Source: G963556115 sp963677015 (lineage in GTDB: Bacteria > Planctomycetota > SZUA-567). Taken from it: a DNA stretch of 64,000 nt. The translations under genes were made by a program, and so were the position numbers. Of this stretch, positions 44,313 through 53,398 are shown piece after piece (positions within the stretch are counted from its first letter, which is position 1; the number at the start of each line of letters is the position of its first letter). A model generated the notes under the pieces. It was not told where the DNA came from. It saw only the letters and a program-made list of their open reading frames with translations, and searched no databases. The stretch covers positions 1,116,001 to 1,180,000 of the forward strand of contig OY781533.1 of assembly GCA_963677015.1 (NCBI GenBank), written 5' to 3'.

Positions 44313-45695
44313 TTGAGTAATGCTTCAAGGGATCGTTTTTCCGGCAGTATCGGGGTGTTTCTGGCTACAGTCGGTTCAGCAATAGGGCTGGGTAATATCT
44401 GGAAGTTTCCGTACATTACCGGTCATTATGGCGGATCAGCGTTTATTATTGTTTATCTGATTTGTATAGCTGTTGTCGGTTTACCGCTGATAATGTCAGA
44501 GTTTCTGCTGGGAAGAAAGACTTCGACCGATGCGGTTGATCCTTTCAGGCTGCTTGCTCCGGGTTCGTCGAAGAAATGGGTTGTTAACGGCTGGTTTACA
44601 GTTCTTATTTCTTTTATTATCATTACCTTCTATTCAATTATCTCCGGTTGGACACTTTTTTATGCCGTCGATAGTATTATTGGCGGTTTTGATGGTTTGA
44701 ATCCGCAGCAGATCGGGGAAAAATTCGGTGCGTATTATACCTCATCATGGCAGCCGGTTATATGGCAGATAATCTTTATGATTGTTACAGTCTATATTAT
44801 TGTGAAGGGAATAAAAAACGGGATTGAGAAGTTTTCCAAGTTTCTTATGCCGCTGCTATTTATTATTATTATTGTGCTGGATGTGCGTTCTGTGACCCTC
44901 AAAGGGGCTGGTGCCGGGCTTGACTTTCTCTTCAGTCCTGATTTTTCCAAATTGACAATTGAAGGCGTCCTGTCGGCACTGGGGCATGCGTTCTTTACTC
45001 TCTCTCTTGGTATGGCTATTATGATTACCTATGCCGCATATATCAAACGTGAGGTTAATCTTGGACCACTGGTACTCAAAGTGGCTATCGCCGATACTGT
45101 TATTGCTCTGCTTGCGGGAGTTGCAATCTTTCCGGCGGTTTTTGCGTTTGGTATTGAGCCGGCGGCAGGACCGGGGCTGGTATTTGTGACTTTACCAAAT
45201 GTCTTTAATCAGATGCCGTTGGGGCGCTTCTTTGCCTTTCTCTTCTTCTTTCTGCTTTCGACAGCTGCGCTTACCTCGCAGATATCAATTATTGAGCCTA
45301 GTGTCTCATTTCTGATCAACAGATTTAAGTTTACCCGTTTGAAGGCAACTATGATAATGGGAGTTCTGGCGACAGTATTCGGAGCGGTTCTGACGCAGGG
45401 AAACGGCATTCTGAAGGACTTTAAGGTTCCATTTTATCTGGGTGGCAAGTTTGTAGATATGAATATCTTTGACTGGGCGATAACGCTTACCGATCAGCTG
45501 CTGCCGATTGCCGGGTTCTTTACAGCGGTATTTGTCGGCTGGGTTATTGATAAGAGTATAATCAGTGATGAACTTACCAGTTATGGACGTTATAAGGCAG
45601 GTTATTATAAACTGTTTGTATTTGTTATCAGGTATATAACACCAACAGCAATTGCAGTTATCTTTATCTCCAATACGTTCGGCTTCTTCAGTTGA
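44313..45695 (+). CDS. Sodium:neurotransmitter symporter family (LeuT-fold) transporter
   Basis: This 460-residue integral membrane protein has about 11 segments. The N-terminal VGSAIGLGNIWKFPYITGHYGG is the unwound first helix that binds sodium and substrate in the family. Substrates of bacterial members are usually amino acids such as Leu, Trp, Tyr, Met or Ala; the sequence does not tell which. The start is taken as TTG 44313 because AGGAGG at 44299-44304 is eight bases away; the ATG at 44307 is only two bases from it. TTG starts occur elsewhere in the window. The gene is monocistronic, with promoter and terminator both visible. Confidence 0.93.
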   Translation: MSNASRDRFSGSIGVFLATVGSAIGLGNIWKFPYITGHYGGSAFIIVYLICIAVVGLPLIMSEFLLGRKTSTDAVDPFRLLAPGSSKKWVVNGWFTVLISFIIITFYSIISGWTLFYAVDSIIGGFDGLNPQQIGEKFGAYYTSSWQPVIWQIIFMIVTVYIIVKGIKNGIEKFSKFLMPLLFIIIIVLDVRSVTLKGAGAGLDFLFSPDFSKLTIEGVLSALGHAFFTLSLGMAIMITYAAYIKREVNLGPLVLKVAIADTVIALLAGVAIFPAVFAFGIEPAAGPGLVFVTLPNVFNQMPLGRFFAFLFFFLLSTAALTSQISIIEPSVSFLINRFKFTRLKATMIMGVLATVFGAVLTQGNGILKDFKVPFYLGGKFVDMNIFDWAITLTDQLLPIAGFFTAVFVGWVIDKSIISDELTSYGRYKAGYYKLFVFVIRYITPTAIAVIFISNTFGFFS

Positions 45696-45720
45696 TACAG
45701 CTCTGTTGTGAATGTATTTT

Positions 45721-45752
45721 AAAAGCAGTGACCTTATTCGGTCACTGCTTTT
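45721..45752. terminator. Bidirectional Rho-independent terminator
   Basis: AAAAGCAGTGACC and GGTCACTGCTTTT form a 13-bp perfect stem with a 6-nt loop and A/T runs on both sides, between the convergent symporter and fliS genes. Confidence 0.93.
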
Positions 45753-45794
45753 ATTTTAATACTGGTAAATATTATCTCAGATAGCGAGCAGACT

Positions 45795-46397
45795 TTATGC
45801 CTGAGCACTGGTTGTTGAATTTGTGTTGTTGCCGGCTTTCATCTTGGGAATTTTAGGGAGTGTAAGCTTGGGCATTCCTGCCGCTGTTGTCGGCATTTTC
45901 GGAATATTGTTCATCTTCGGTATTTTTGGAATATTCAATTTAGGAATTTTAGGCAGGGCTGCTTCTTCCGGCTTTACGCTTTCGATTACCGGTGTCTCTC
46001 CATTGGCGGCTTTTTCTTTATTTACCTTGTCCATCGCAATTGCCCAGGCTTCGCGGAGATTGCGGAAAATATGCTGAACCTCATCTATTGCGGCAGTATC
46101 ATCCTTGATATTTGCATCTACTAGACGTCGTATTGAGTAGGTATAAAGCCTGGCGAGATTTGTTGCGATTTCACCGCCTTTTTCATGATCAAGTCCATTG
46201 ACCAGCTCTATAACTATATCCTGTGAGCGGACAAGATTTTTCTGCTTGGCTTCATAATTTTTTTCTGCAATAGCTTTTCTGCCATGCTCGGAAAATCTTA
46301 TTACGCCGTCCATGAGCATCAGTACCAGCTGCTCTTTGCTTGCGGTCTGTATCTTGGTTTTCAGATACTCTTTTTGTTGTTTTTGGTATGGATTCAC
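45795..46397 (-). CDS. fliS: Flagellar export chaperone FliS with a repetitive C-terminal extension
   Basis: This 200-residue protein has a normal FliS domain in its first 125 or so residues (SKEQLVLMLMDGVIRFSEHGRKAI; helical bundle to about NKEK). FliS binds the flagellin C-terminus and prevents polymerisation in the cytosol. The remaining 75 residues are unusual: repeated Pro-Lys-Ile-Pro-Lys units (LPKIPKLNIPKIPKM, NIPKMP, MPKLTLPKIPKM) and an Asn/Thr/Ser tail. Family members are usually 120-140 residues. The ribosome binding site GAGAGG is 12 bases upstream. The gene stands apart from any flagellar cluster. A sigma-28-like promoter is possible at 46534-46561. Confidence 0.88.
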   Translation of the reverse strand: MNPYQKQQKEYLKTKIQTASKEQLVLMLMDGVIRFSEHGRKAIAEKNYEAKQKNLVRSQDIVIELVNGLDHEKGGEIATNLARLYTYSIRRLVDANIKDDTAAIDEVQHIFRNLREAWAIAMDKVNKEKAANGETPVIESVKPEEAALPKIPKLNIPKIPKMNNIPKMPTTAAGMPKLTLPKIPKMKAGNNTNSTTSAQA

Positions 46398-46533
46398 AGG
46401 TTTAACCTCTCTTGTTTCAATATGTTATGTTAATAATAACAATTCCGAAGCGCTAAGTGCGAAGTAGCTCGACGGTATTCATCCAAGTTATTAATGCTTT
46501 TTTATGTTCATATTACAAGCCACGTCATTATTA

Positions 46534-46561
46534 TTATCGGTTATGATGTGGGTGAGCTTGA
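46534..46561 (-). promoter_or_regulatory. Possible sigma-28-type promoter for fliS
   Basis: On the minus strand TCAAGCTC, 12 bases, ACCGATAA. The -10 matches the flagellar sigma consensus GCCGATAA at seven of eight positions; the -35 matches poorly (five of eight). It lies about 137 bases upstream of fliS. A weak sigma-70 alternative overlaps. Confidence 0.3.
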
Positions 46562-46679
46562 GAGTCAATTATTATATCTCTATAGTTTATACGGAAAAAA
46601 TTGTTATATTCCTGCGTTAATAATCCGGTAATGTATCAGCCAGTTTAAATCACTTGAGCCTGTAATTGGGGCAGGGTTG

Positions 46680-47504
46680 TCAGCACAAATCTTCAAGCTT
46701 ATTGATAATATGCTCTATTTCCGGGGTGTTCGTAATATGTTCGAGTGCCTCACGGAATAAGTATTCGCTTTCCGGTTCTTTCTGCATGGCATCCTCAAGT
46801 ATCTGTTTTGCCTGAGCTGTACTATTTAGTTTGCATAGATGTGAACTGATAGTAAAGAATATCGCCGGTTCCAGTGCGATTCCTATATGGCTCAGCTTTT
46901 CCAGAATTTCCAGTATGGCTTCTGGACTGTTAATTTCGCAGAGAAGTTCTTTGAGTATTATTTTCTTGCGGTGAATGTTGTTTGCAGAGGTGTTGAAGAT
47001 AAAAAAGAAAAAATCCTCTCTGAGCGCCATATGCTCAGGGGTTGCCAGTTTCTGCATGATCAGCAGGCAGGTGTCATTATCCAATGTCAGTATTGAGAAG
47101 TTGTTTTTGACATAATTATAGACAAGATTTGGTGCTATAGCCGGATGTAGATATAAGCGTAGCAGTCGGTTGCTGATCAGGGTTATTTTATCAGGGTGGT
47201 TCTTCTGTGCCAGTAGCAGAACCAGTTCGCATTCTTTGATTGCTTCGGCTTTGAGCAGGTTGTCGGCAATCATGAAATATGAGTCAAGGTTCAGATCAGG
47301 GTAGGCGACTGTAGTCTCTTTAAAAAACGAGATTACTTTATCATAGAGCCCAATATAAAAATAGAGCTCCATAAGCAGGTTGTAAACTTCAATATCAGCT
47401 TTACCGGCCTGAATTGTACTGAGGAGTATCTGCTCGGCGGTATCGAAATTTTTGGATTTCATCTCATTTCTGGCCCGCACCAGAGAATCTTTATCGCTGC
47501 TCAT
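46680..47504 (-). CDS. TPR-like helical repeat protein of unknown function
   Basis: The 274-residue soluble protein is built of helix pairs resembling tetratricopeptide repeats: residues 5-40 (ARNEMKSKNFDTAEQILLST), 45-75, 80-110, and again 225-260 (AQAKQILEDAMQKEPESEYL). No signal peptide, membrane segment or catalytic motif is visible. It is likely a protein-protein interaction scaffold. Its ribosome binding site is AAGG, seven bases from the ATG. It lies between fliS and the chaperonin cluster on the same strand but with spacers of over 200 bases on both sides, so no operon partner is evident. Confidence 0.75.
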   Translation of the reverse strand: MSSDKDSLVRARNEMKSKNFDTAEQILLSTIQAGKADIEVYNLLMELYFYIGLYDKVISFFKETTVAYPDLNLDSYFMIADNLLKAEAIKECELVLLLAQKNHPDKITLISNRLLRLYLHPAIAPNLVYNYVKNNFSILTLDNDTCLLIMQKLATPEHMALREDFFFFIFNTSANNIHRKKIILKELLCEINSPEAILEILEKLSHIGIALEPAIFFTISSHLCKLNSTAQAKQILEDAMQKEPESEYLFREALEHITNTPEIEHIINKLEDLC

Positions 47505-47635
47505 TGTTCAACCTTTGTCCTTAAGTATGTAGTATTAGTCATCTAACTATAGTATATCATCTCGATAGTCAACAGACAAGTTAATACTAGCGGCTTTAAG
47601 AGTTTTTGTTTGGTTGCAGCAATAAGAATGTATAT

Positions 47636-47673
47636 ACGTACAGCGGAAGGTATTTCTACCTTCCGCTGTACGT
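47636..47673. terminator. Hairpin after the chaperonin cluster
   Basis: ACGTACAGCGGAAGGTA and TACCTTCCGCTGTACGT form a 17-bp perfect stem with a 4-nt loop, 42 bases beyond the groEL2 stop. A clear T-run is lacking on the minus strand. Confidence 0.75.
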
Positions 47674-47714
47674 ATTATAATTTGTTTAGAGGTTTCTGTT
47701 GTTTGTTGTCTGCT

Positions 47715-49337
47715 CTAGCTGATTGCGCCGATTTCAGCTTCTTCGTCTTCACCTTCAGGGCAGTCTGTTACCATTGTTTCAACTGTCAGCAGCAGAGTCG
47801 CAATACTTGACGCATTCTGCAGCGCTGTACGGGTAACCTTGGCAGGATCAACAACACCGGCTTTAACCAGGTTGCAGAATTTACCGCTGCGGGCATTGTA
47901 ACCGTCATTGTCACCCTTCATTTCGATGACTTCCTGCGCGATTACGGAACCGTCAATACCGCTGTTTTCCGCAATTGTCTTGATCGGAGCTTTGGCAGCT
48001 TCGAGAATGATATCAACACCAAGCTTTTCGTCACCACGAGCCTTTGAACGGACAGCTTCGATGGCTTCTGCCGCCTTGAGCAGGGCTGTACCACCTCCGG
48101 CAACAATACCTTCCTGTGATGCTGCTCTGGCCGCATGTACTGCGTCCTCTACGCGGGCTTTCTTTTCCTTCATTGCTTCTTCAGTTGCCGCCCCGATGTT
48201 TAGAATAGCAACACCGCCGGTAAGTTTTGCAAGTCTTTCCTGCAGCTTTTCACGGTCGTAATCTGAGGTAGTTGTCTCGATACGGTTTCTGATAGTGGCG
48301 ATACGACTCTGAATATCGGCTTTTTTGCCGGCACCGTTAACGATAGTAGTGTTCTCTTTGTCAACGACAATATTCTTAGCCTGACCAAGGTCTTCAAGTT
48401 CAACAGCGTCAAGTTTGATGCCGAGGTCTTCGGTAATAGCCTTGCCGCCGGTAAGAACAGCAATGTCTTCCAGCATGGCTTTGCGGCGATCGCCAAAACC
48501 TGGCGCTTTAACCGCGCAGACATTGATTGTACCGCGCATTTTGTTGACTACAAGAGCGGCCAGTACTTCGTTCTCAACCTCTTCTGAAATAATCAGCAGC
48601 GGTTTGCCTGAAGCGGCAACTTTCTCAAGAACCGGTATGAAGTCACGGAGGTTGCTGATCTTTTTCTCGTGGATCAGAATATAGGCATTCTCCATAGCAC
48701 AGCTCATCTTGGTTGTGTCTGTGATGAAATATGGGCTCTGGTAGCCACGGTCGAACTGCATGCCTTCGACAAGATCCATTGTCGTTTCGATGCTCTTGGC
48801 TTCTTCAACCTGAATTACACCTTCTGCTCCGACTTTGTCCATCGCATCAGCAATAATATTACCGATCTCGGCGTCATTATTAGCAGAAATAGTGGCTACA
48901 GAAGCGATATCAGCCTTCTTTTTGCAGGGAATGCTGATCTTTTCAATGTGTTTAACTGCGGCGGCAACCGCCATCTCAACACCTCTGCGGATCGCCATAG
49001 GGTCGGCGCCGCCGGTTACCATCTTCAGACCTGCTTTATAAATTGCTTCTGCGAGGACGGTCGCTGTAGTTGTGCCGTCACCAGCAATATCAGAGGTCTT
49101 TGATGCTACCTCTTTGATCATCTGTGCACCCATATTTTCAAATGGATCTTCCAGTGTAACCTCTTTAGCAACGGTTACTCCGTCCTTGGTAATTCCAGGA
49201 CCGCCAAAGCCCTTCTGAAATACTACATTGTGGCCGGTAGGGCCCATGGTAGATTTAACTGCTTTGGCCAGTTTGCTGATACCAGATAAAATCTTCTGGC
49301 GTGCATCGTCGCTAAACATTAACTGTTTGCCTGCCAT
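47715..49337 (-). CDS. groEL2: Chaperonin GroEL, second copy without the GGM tail
   Basis: The 540-residue chaperonin 60 has the full domain structure with ATP-site motifs GDGTTTATVLAEAI and ILNIGAATEEAMKEKK, and the Asp of RVEDAVHA corresponds to the ATP-hydrolysis residue. The C-terminus is acidic (CPEGEDEEAEIGAIS) and lacks the Gly-Gly-Met repeats of the first copy at 49817-51484. Such second copies often have altered clients or induction. It is 57 bases downstream of groES, with an AGGAG site. N-terminal sequence (AGKQLMFSDDARQKILSGISK) also differs from copy 1. Confidence 0.96.
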   Translation of the reverse strand: MAGKQLMFSDDARQKILSGISKLAKAVKSTMGPTGHNVVFQKGFGGPGITKDGVTVAKEVTLEDPFENMGAQMIKEVASKTSDIAGDGTTTATVLAEAIYKAGLKMVTGGADPMAIRRGVEMAVAAAVKHIEKISIPCKKKADIASVATISANNDAEIGNIIADAMDKVGAEGVIQVEEAKSIETTMDLVEGMQFDRGYQSPYFITDTTKMSCAMENAYILIHEKKISNLRDFIPVLEKVAASGKPLLIISEEVENEVLAALVVNKMRGTINVCAVKAPGFGDRRKAMLEDIAVLTGGKAITEDLGIKLDAVELEDLGQAKNIVVDKENTTIVNGAGKKADIQSRIATIRNRIETTTSDYDREKLQERLAKLTGGVAILNIGAATEEAMKEKKARVEDAVHAARAASQEGIVAGGGTALLKAAEAIEAVRSKARGDEKLGVDIILEAAKAPIKTIAENSGIDGSVIAQEVIEMKGDNDGYNARSGKFCNLVKAGVVDPAKVTRTALQNASSIATLLLTVETMVTDCPEGEDEEAEIGAIS

Positions 49338-49394
49338 ATTTATATCTCCTGATTAATATATTGATTTAAAGAAATAACAAGTAGTAAAACACTC

Positions 49395-49742
49395 TTACAG
49401 CTTGGCGAGAATATCTGATTCGCGCATGATAAGCAGAGATTCACCAGATACTGTAACCTCTGTACCACTGTATTTTCCGAAGAGTACTTTGTCGCCGGGT
49501 ACGACGTCAAGTGTCGCTCTGGTTCCGCTGTCGAGAAGTTTTCCTGCTCCAACAGCAATGATAATGCCTTCCTGTGGTTTTTCCTGAGCACTGCCAGGAA
49601 GAATAATACCACCGGCTGTTGTTTCCTCAGCCTCAACACGTTTAACCACAATACGGTCGTCCAGAGGACGGAGGTTAACTTTAGGTGCCGCTGCTTTGGT
49701 TGCTGCTTTCTTACTTGTTTTCTTGGTCTTACACTTTGCCAT
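49395..49742 (-). CDS. groES: Co-chaperonin GroES with a basic N-terminal extension
   Basis: This 115-residue protein contains the 95-residue GroES fold (NLRPLDDRIVVKRVEAEETTAGGIILP, mobile loop; C-terminal VSGESLLIMRESDILAKL), preceded by about 20 extra residues rich in Lys, Thr and Ala (MAKCKTKKTSKKAATKAAAP). The ATG at 49742 has an AGGAG ribosome binding site; no later start fits, since the fold begins without an internal Met. It caps GroEL rings. It lies between the two groEL genes, the reverse of the usual groES-groEL order for copy 1. Confidence 0.96.
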   Translation of the reverse strand: MAKCKTKKTSKKAATKAAAPKVNLRPLDDRIVVKRVEAEETTAGGIILPGSAQEKPQEGIIIAVGAGKLLDSGTRATLDVVPGDKVLFGKYSGTEVTVSGESLLIMRESDILAKL

Positions 49743-49816
49743 TTTCTACTCCTGAAATATTTTGTCAGTAAAATTGATTATAATTTAAATTCGGATGTAC
49801 ACGGTTGAGAGCAGGC

Positions 49817-51484
49817 TTACATCATGCCGCCCATGCCTCCCATACCGCCCATGCCACCCATTCCTCCCATGCCACCCATATCAGGCATACCGGCTCCGGC
49901 ATCCTTGGATGGAATGTCAGCAATCATACATTCTGTAGTGAGGAGTAGACCTGCAACTGAAGCAGCATTACGCAGAGCAGTGATTTCGACCTTTGCCGGA
50001 TCGATTACACCACCTTTGATCATATCAACATAGGTATCGGTAAGGGCGTTATAGCCTTCGCTACCTGAAGATTTCTTTACCTTGCGGACAACCACAGCAC
50101 CGTCAACACCGGCATTATCTGCAAGCTGACGCAGAGGAGCTTCAACGGCTTTGCGCACGATATCGACACCAGTGGCTTTTTCGCCTTTGAACTTTAGCTT
50201 TGGAAGAGTTTTGTCAGCGGCTCTGATAATAGCTACACCACCTCCAGGAACGATACCACTTTCTACCGCGCAACGTGTTGCGTTGAGGGCATCTTCAAAG
50301 CGGTCTTTCTTTTCCTTCATATCACTCTCGGTTGCGGCGCCGACATTGATTTCAGCTATACCGCCGACGAGCTTGGCAATACGTTCCTGCAGTTTTTCTT
50401 TATCGTATTCTGAGGTTGATTTTTCGTAGGCGCTGCGGATTTCGGTAACACGCGCTTCGATAGCGGCTTTTTTGCCTGCGCCTTTGAGAATAGTGGTGTT
50501 ATCAGCATCAACGAGAATTTTCTGAGCGCTTCCGAGATCGTTAAGGGTGACATCTTCGAGCTTGATACCGAGATCTTTCATGATCGCTTTACCGCCTGTC
50601 ATAATAGCAATATCTTCAAGCATAGCTTTACGGCGGTCACCGAAGCCAGGAGCTTTTACTGCGCAGACATTGATAATGCCACGCATTTTGTTGACGACAA
50701 GGGTAGCAAGAGCTTCGCCTTCGACATCATCGGCAATAATAAGAAGTGGCTGACTTGATTCACTGATTGCTTCTAGTAGTGGCACAAGATCCTTCGCATT
50801 TGAAATTTTGTCTTCGTATACCAGAACGTTGCACTTTTCAAGAGATGCTTCCATTGTTTCCTGATTGGTGCAGAAATGTGGTGAGAGGTAACCGCGGTCA
50901 AACTGCATGCCTTCAACAAGGTCGATAACAGTTTCCATTGATTTACCGCTTTCGATGGTAATAACACCATCTTTGCCGACTTTTTCCATGGCATCTGCAA
51001 TAGTGTTACCAATAGTAGCGTCATTGTTGGCTGAAATGGTGGCAACTGCAGCGTAATCTTTTTTGCCCTTGACCGGAACGGCCATCTTATCAACTTCCTC
51101 GCAGATAGCGTCAACAGCTTCGTCAATACCGGCTTTCAATTCCATTGGGTTGGCACCGGCAACAACATTCTTCAGACCTTCAAGGAAAATAGCTTCGGCA
51201 AGAACGGTAGCTGTAGTGGTTCCGTCTCCTGCTATGTCATTTGTTTTGCTTGCTGCTTCCTTGACTAGCTGTGCGCCCATATTCTCGTATTTGTCGGTGA
51301 ACTCAATTTCCTGAGCTACGGTGACACCGTCCTTGGTGATTGTCGGGCTGCCCCATGATTTGTCAAGAACCGCATTTCGACCACGAGGACCGAGTGTGGC
51401 TTTTACTGCTCTGGAAAGTTTTACCACACCTTCTTTGACGCTGTTGCGGGCGTCGGTAGAAAATTGTAGTTGCTTAGCTGGCAT
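49817..51484 (-). CDS. groEL1: Chaperonin GroEL, main copy with GGM tail
   Basis: This 555-residue chaperonin 60 has GDGTTTATVLAEAI, INVGAATESDMKEKKDRFEDAL and the ATP-site Asp residues, and ends with five or more Gly-Gly-Met repeats, the hallmark of house-keeping GroEL. The start has an AAAGGAG site. It is the first gene of groEL1-groES-groEL2. I found no CIRCE element in the 350 bases upstream, so HrcA control is not supported by the sequence. Confidence 0.97.
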   Translation of the reverse strand: MPAKQLQFSTDARNSVKEGVVKLSRAVKATLGPRGRNAVLDKSWGSPTITKDGVTVAQEIEFTDKYENMGAQLVKEAASKTNDIAGDGTTTATVLAEAIFLEGLKNVVAGANPMELKAGIDEAVDAICEEVDKMAVPVKGKKDYAAVATISANNDATIGNTIADAMEKVGKDGVITIESGKSMETVIDLVEGMQFDRGYLSPHFCTNQETMEASLEKCNVLVYEDKISNAKDLVPLLEAISESSQPLLIIADDVEGEALATLVVNKMRGIINVCAVKAPGFGDRRKAMLEDIAIMTGGKAIMKDLGIKLEDVTLNDLGSAQKILVDADNTTILKGAGKKAAIEARVTEIRSAYEKSTSEYDKEKLQERIAKLVGGIAEINVGAATESDMKEKKDRFEDALNATRCAVESGIVPGGGVAIIRAADKTLPKLKFKGEKATGVDIVRKAVEAPLRQLADNAGVDGAVVVRKVKKSSGSEGYNALTDTYVDMIKGGVIDPAKVEITALRNAASVAGLLLTTECMIADIPSKDAGAGMPDMGGMGGMGGMGGMGGMGGMM

Positions 51485-51833
51485 TTAATTATCTCCTTTA
51501 ACCAAATTTATAAACTTTTGAATAAGTTTCAAAGCAAAATGATATACTTATAATATTTCAATTAAGGGATTGCTGTGCAATATCCGTGCCAGTTTTATAC
51601 CGGGGTGCTGTATGATTTAAGTCTGTGGAAATGTGATGTGTTTTGTGATTATAAGTTATTTGTAGTAAAAGTCTTGTGTGTGTGGGTGCGTATGGGCGGC
51701 GCTTGCCGGTCAATATTTAATAACAGGTGATTTGTCACTTCAACAAAAGATGTCGAATTTAAGATTGTCACATTGACCAGCATCGCCGCTGTGTTCGTTG
51801 TTTTTATGGTTTTAGTATTATGTTAATATGTCG
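51485..51833. other. Spacer upstream of groEL1 and beyond the FGGY kinase gene
   Basis: About 350 bases. I searched for the CIRCE repeat (TTAGCACTC-N9-GAGTGCTAA) and saw none. No sigma-32-like promoter is convincing. No gene or clear terminator is seen. Confidence 0.4.
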
Positions 51834-53333
51834 TTATTCGGTTATGGCTTTGGTGAAGACCTCGGTGTAATCATTCAGGCCGCCGATATTGGTCGGAATG
51901 ATCTTTTGCTTATCTATTTTGCAAATGGCGCCGCCAAGTTCTTTAGGATCTACTTTATCAAGAGCCGCCCGTGCCAGCAGTGCAGCTCCGACAGCTGTCG
52001 CCTGCTGGAGGTTGGTGGTATCAACCTCGGTATCACTGTAATATTCTGCCAGAAGCTGGGTATAGGCATCGTTATTGCAGAAGCCGCCTTCAATAAAGAG
52101 TGAACCGCCACCGGTGAATCCGGTATAGCCAAGGGCGATAATTGTCTGTGCGACCAGTGAAGAGTTCAGTGCTGCATATGCTTCTTCCCGGTCTGTGAAT
52201 ACTTTGCTGCGGATATCTTCGTTCTCTTCAATCTCCTGCAGAGTATAGCTCTGACCGCCTTTGATAACTTTTGGCTGAGAGTCAGGAAATATTCCCACTC
52301 CTTTTATTACTGAAGGGATAAAGAGAAAATCAGCTTCATGAAGGATTTTCTTATAGGTCTCTTTATTGAACTCCGGCATGCCGGTGCAGCCGAAATGCTG
52401 ATCCAGAATTTGGCTGTAGCGTTCATATTCAACTCCACCCATGAAGATGATGGTTTTGACCGGATTATTGTAGGCATCAATGTTGTAGTAGACAGTTCGT
52501 CCAAGATCTTCGCTGGTAAATTCTATTTTGTCGCATGGGCGCATAATTACACACCAGGTGCCGGTGGAATTCAGCACAAAATCGGTTTCATTATTAATGA
52601 GGTAGGGCAGCAGGCTAGAATTTGAATCGTGAATACCGGTGGTTACAATACAGTCGGTACTGAGTCCGGTTTTTGCCGCTACTTCAGGGGTAACAGTGCC
52701 GATTACATCCCAGGGGCGACTGAGGTGGCTCGGTAAAAGTTCGGAAATGCCGAGTTCGCGGGCAACCCGTGAGTATGATTCGTGGTATGGGTCATACAGA
52801 AAAGTGTGGCTGCCAAGAGAGGTACTTTCGATAGAGGCAACACCGGTCAGTTTATAGCCGTAGTATTGCGGGTAGAAAAGAATTTTTCTGGTTTTAGCGA
52901 AATCTTCGGGATACTTTTCTTTGGCGAAGTGCATAATTCTTGCAGTATTTATCATACTGCCGATTGCTGCTGCCGCGGTCTCTTTCTGCAGCTCCTTGAA
53001 GCTGCCAAAACGTTCAAAGAAGAGTTTGTCGATTTTGTCTCCGGCTTCATTGGTATAAGCGATTGTAGGGATTGAAAGCTTGTCATCCTCGGTAAGGCAG
53101 ACTACGTTCGTGCTGTGGGTGGTTATGGATACTGCATCAATATCATTGGTTGCAGCCAATTCTTTAACCTGCTGAAAAAACCATTCTTCAACAGCTTCCG
53201 TCTGCTCGATGCGGATTCCGTCCGCCTGTTCTACTTCATCGAAGGTTCTTTTTCTGATTTCGACTATATTGAGGTCATTGGAGAATAATAAAACTTTTTT
53301 GTTGGTCTTGCCAATATCTAATACAATAATCAT
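51834..53333 (-). CDS. FGGY-family sugar kinase, probable L-fuculokinase-type
   Basis: The 499-residue ASKHA-fold kinase has the N-terminal phosphate loop VLDIGKTNKKVLLF, the catalytic region TTGIHDSNSSLLPYL (Asp as base) and the C-terminal nucleotide site GFTGGGSLFIEGGFCNN. It phosphorylates a ketose on the terminal hydroxyl. It lies downstream of a fucose-isomerase-like gene, so L-fuculose or a related ketose (D-ribulose, L-rhamnulose) is the expected substrate. The aldolase is not in the window. The ribosome binding site is AAGGAC, close to the ATG. A hairpin separates it from the isomerase gene. Confidence 0.88.
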   Translation of the reverse strand: MIIVLDIGKTNKKVLLFSNDLNIVEIRKRTFDEVEQADGIRIEQTEAVEEWFFQQVKELAATNDIDAVSITTHSTNVVCLTEDDKLSIPTIAYTNEAGDKIDKLFFERFGSFKELQKETAAAAIGSMINTARIMHFAKEKYPEDFAKTRKILFYPQYYGYKLTGVASIESTSLGSHTFLYDPYHESYSRVARELGISELLPSHLSRPWDVIGTVTPEVAAKTGLSTDCIVTTGIHDSNSSLLPYLINNETDFVLNSTGTWCVIMRPCDKIEFTSEDLGRTVYYNIDAYNNPVKTIIFMGGVEYERYSQILDQHFGCTGMPEFNKETYKKILHEADFLFIPSVIKGVGIFPDSQPKVIKGGQSYTLQEIEENEDIRSKVFTDREEAYAALNSSLVAQTIIALGYTGFTGGGSLFIEGGFCNNDAYTQLLAEYYSDTEVDTTNLQQATAVGAALLARAALDKVDPKELGGAICKIDKQKIIPTNIGGLNDYTEVFTKAITE

Positions 53334-53368
53334 GATCTGTCCTTGAAATGATGTAGTAGAAATGAAAA

Positions 53369-53398
53369 GTGCCCAAGAAAATCTGCCTCTCGGGCACT
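53369..53398 (-). other. Hairpin between isomerase and kinase genes
   Basis: AGTGCCC and GGGCACT pair around a 16-nt loop; on the minus strand TTTTC follows. It may act as a partial terminator or RNA-processing site that lowers kinase expression relative to the isomerase. Confidence 0.5.

Noticed and set aside
51485..51833. CIRCE element or heat-shock sigma promoter upstream of groEL1
   Set aside because: Searched by eye on both strands; the inverted repeat is absent and no promoter match is convincing.
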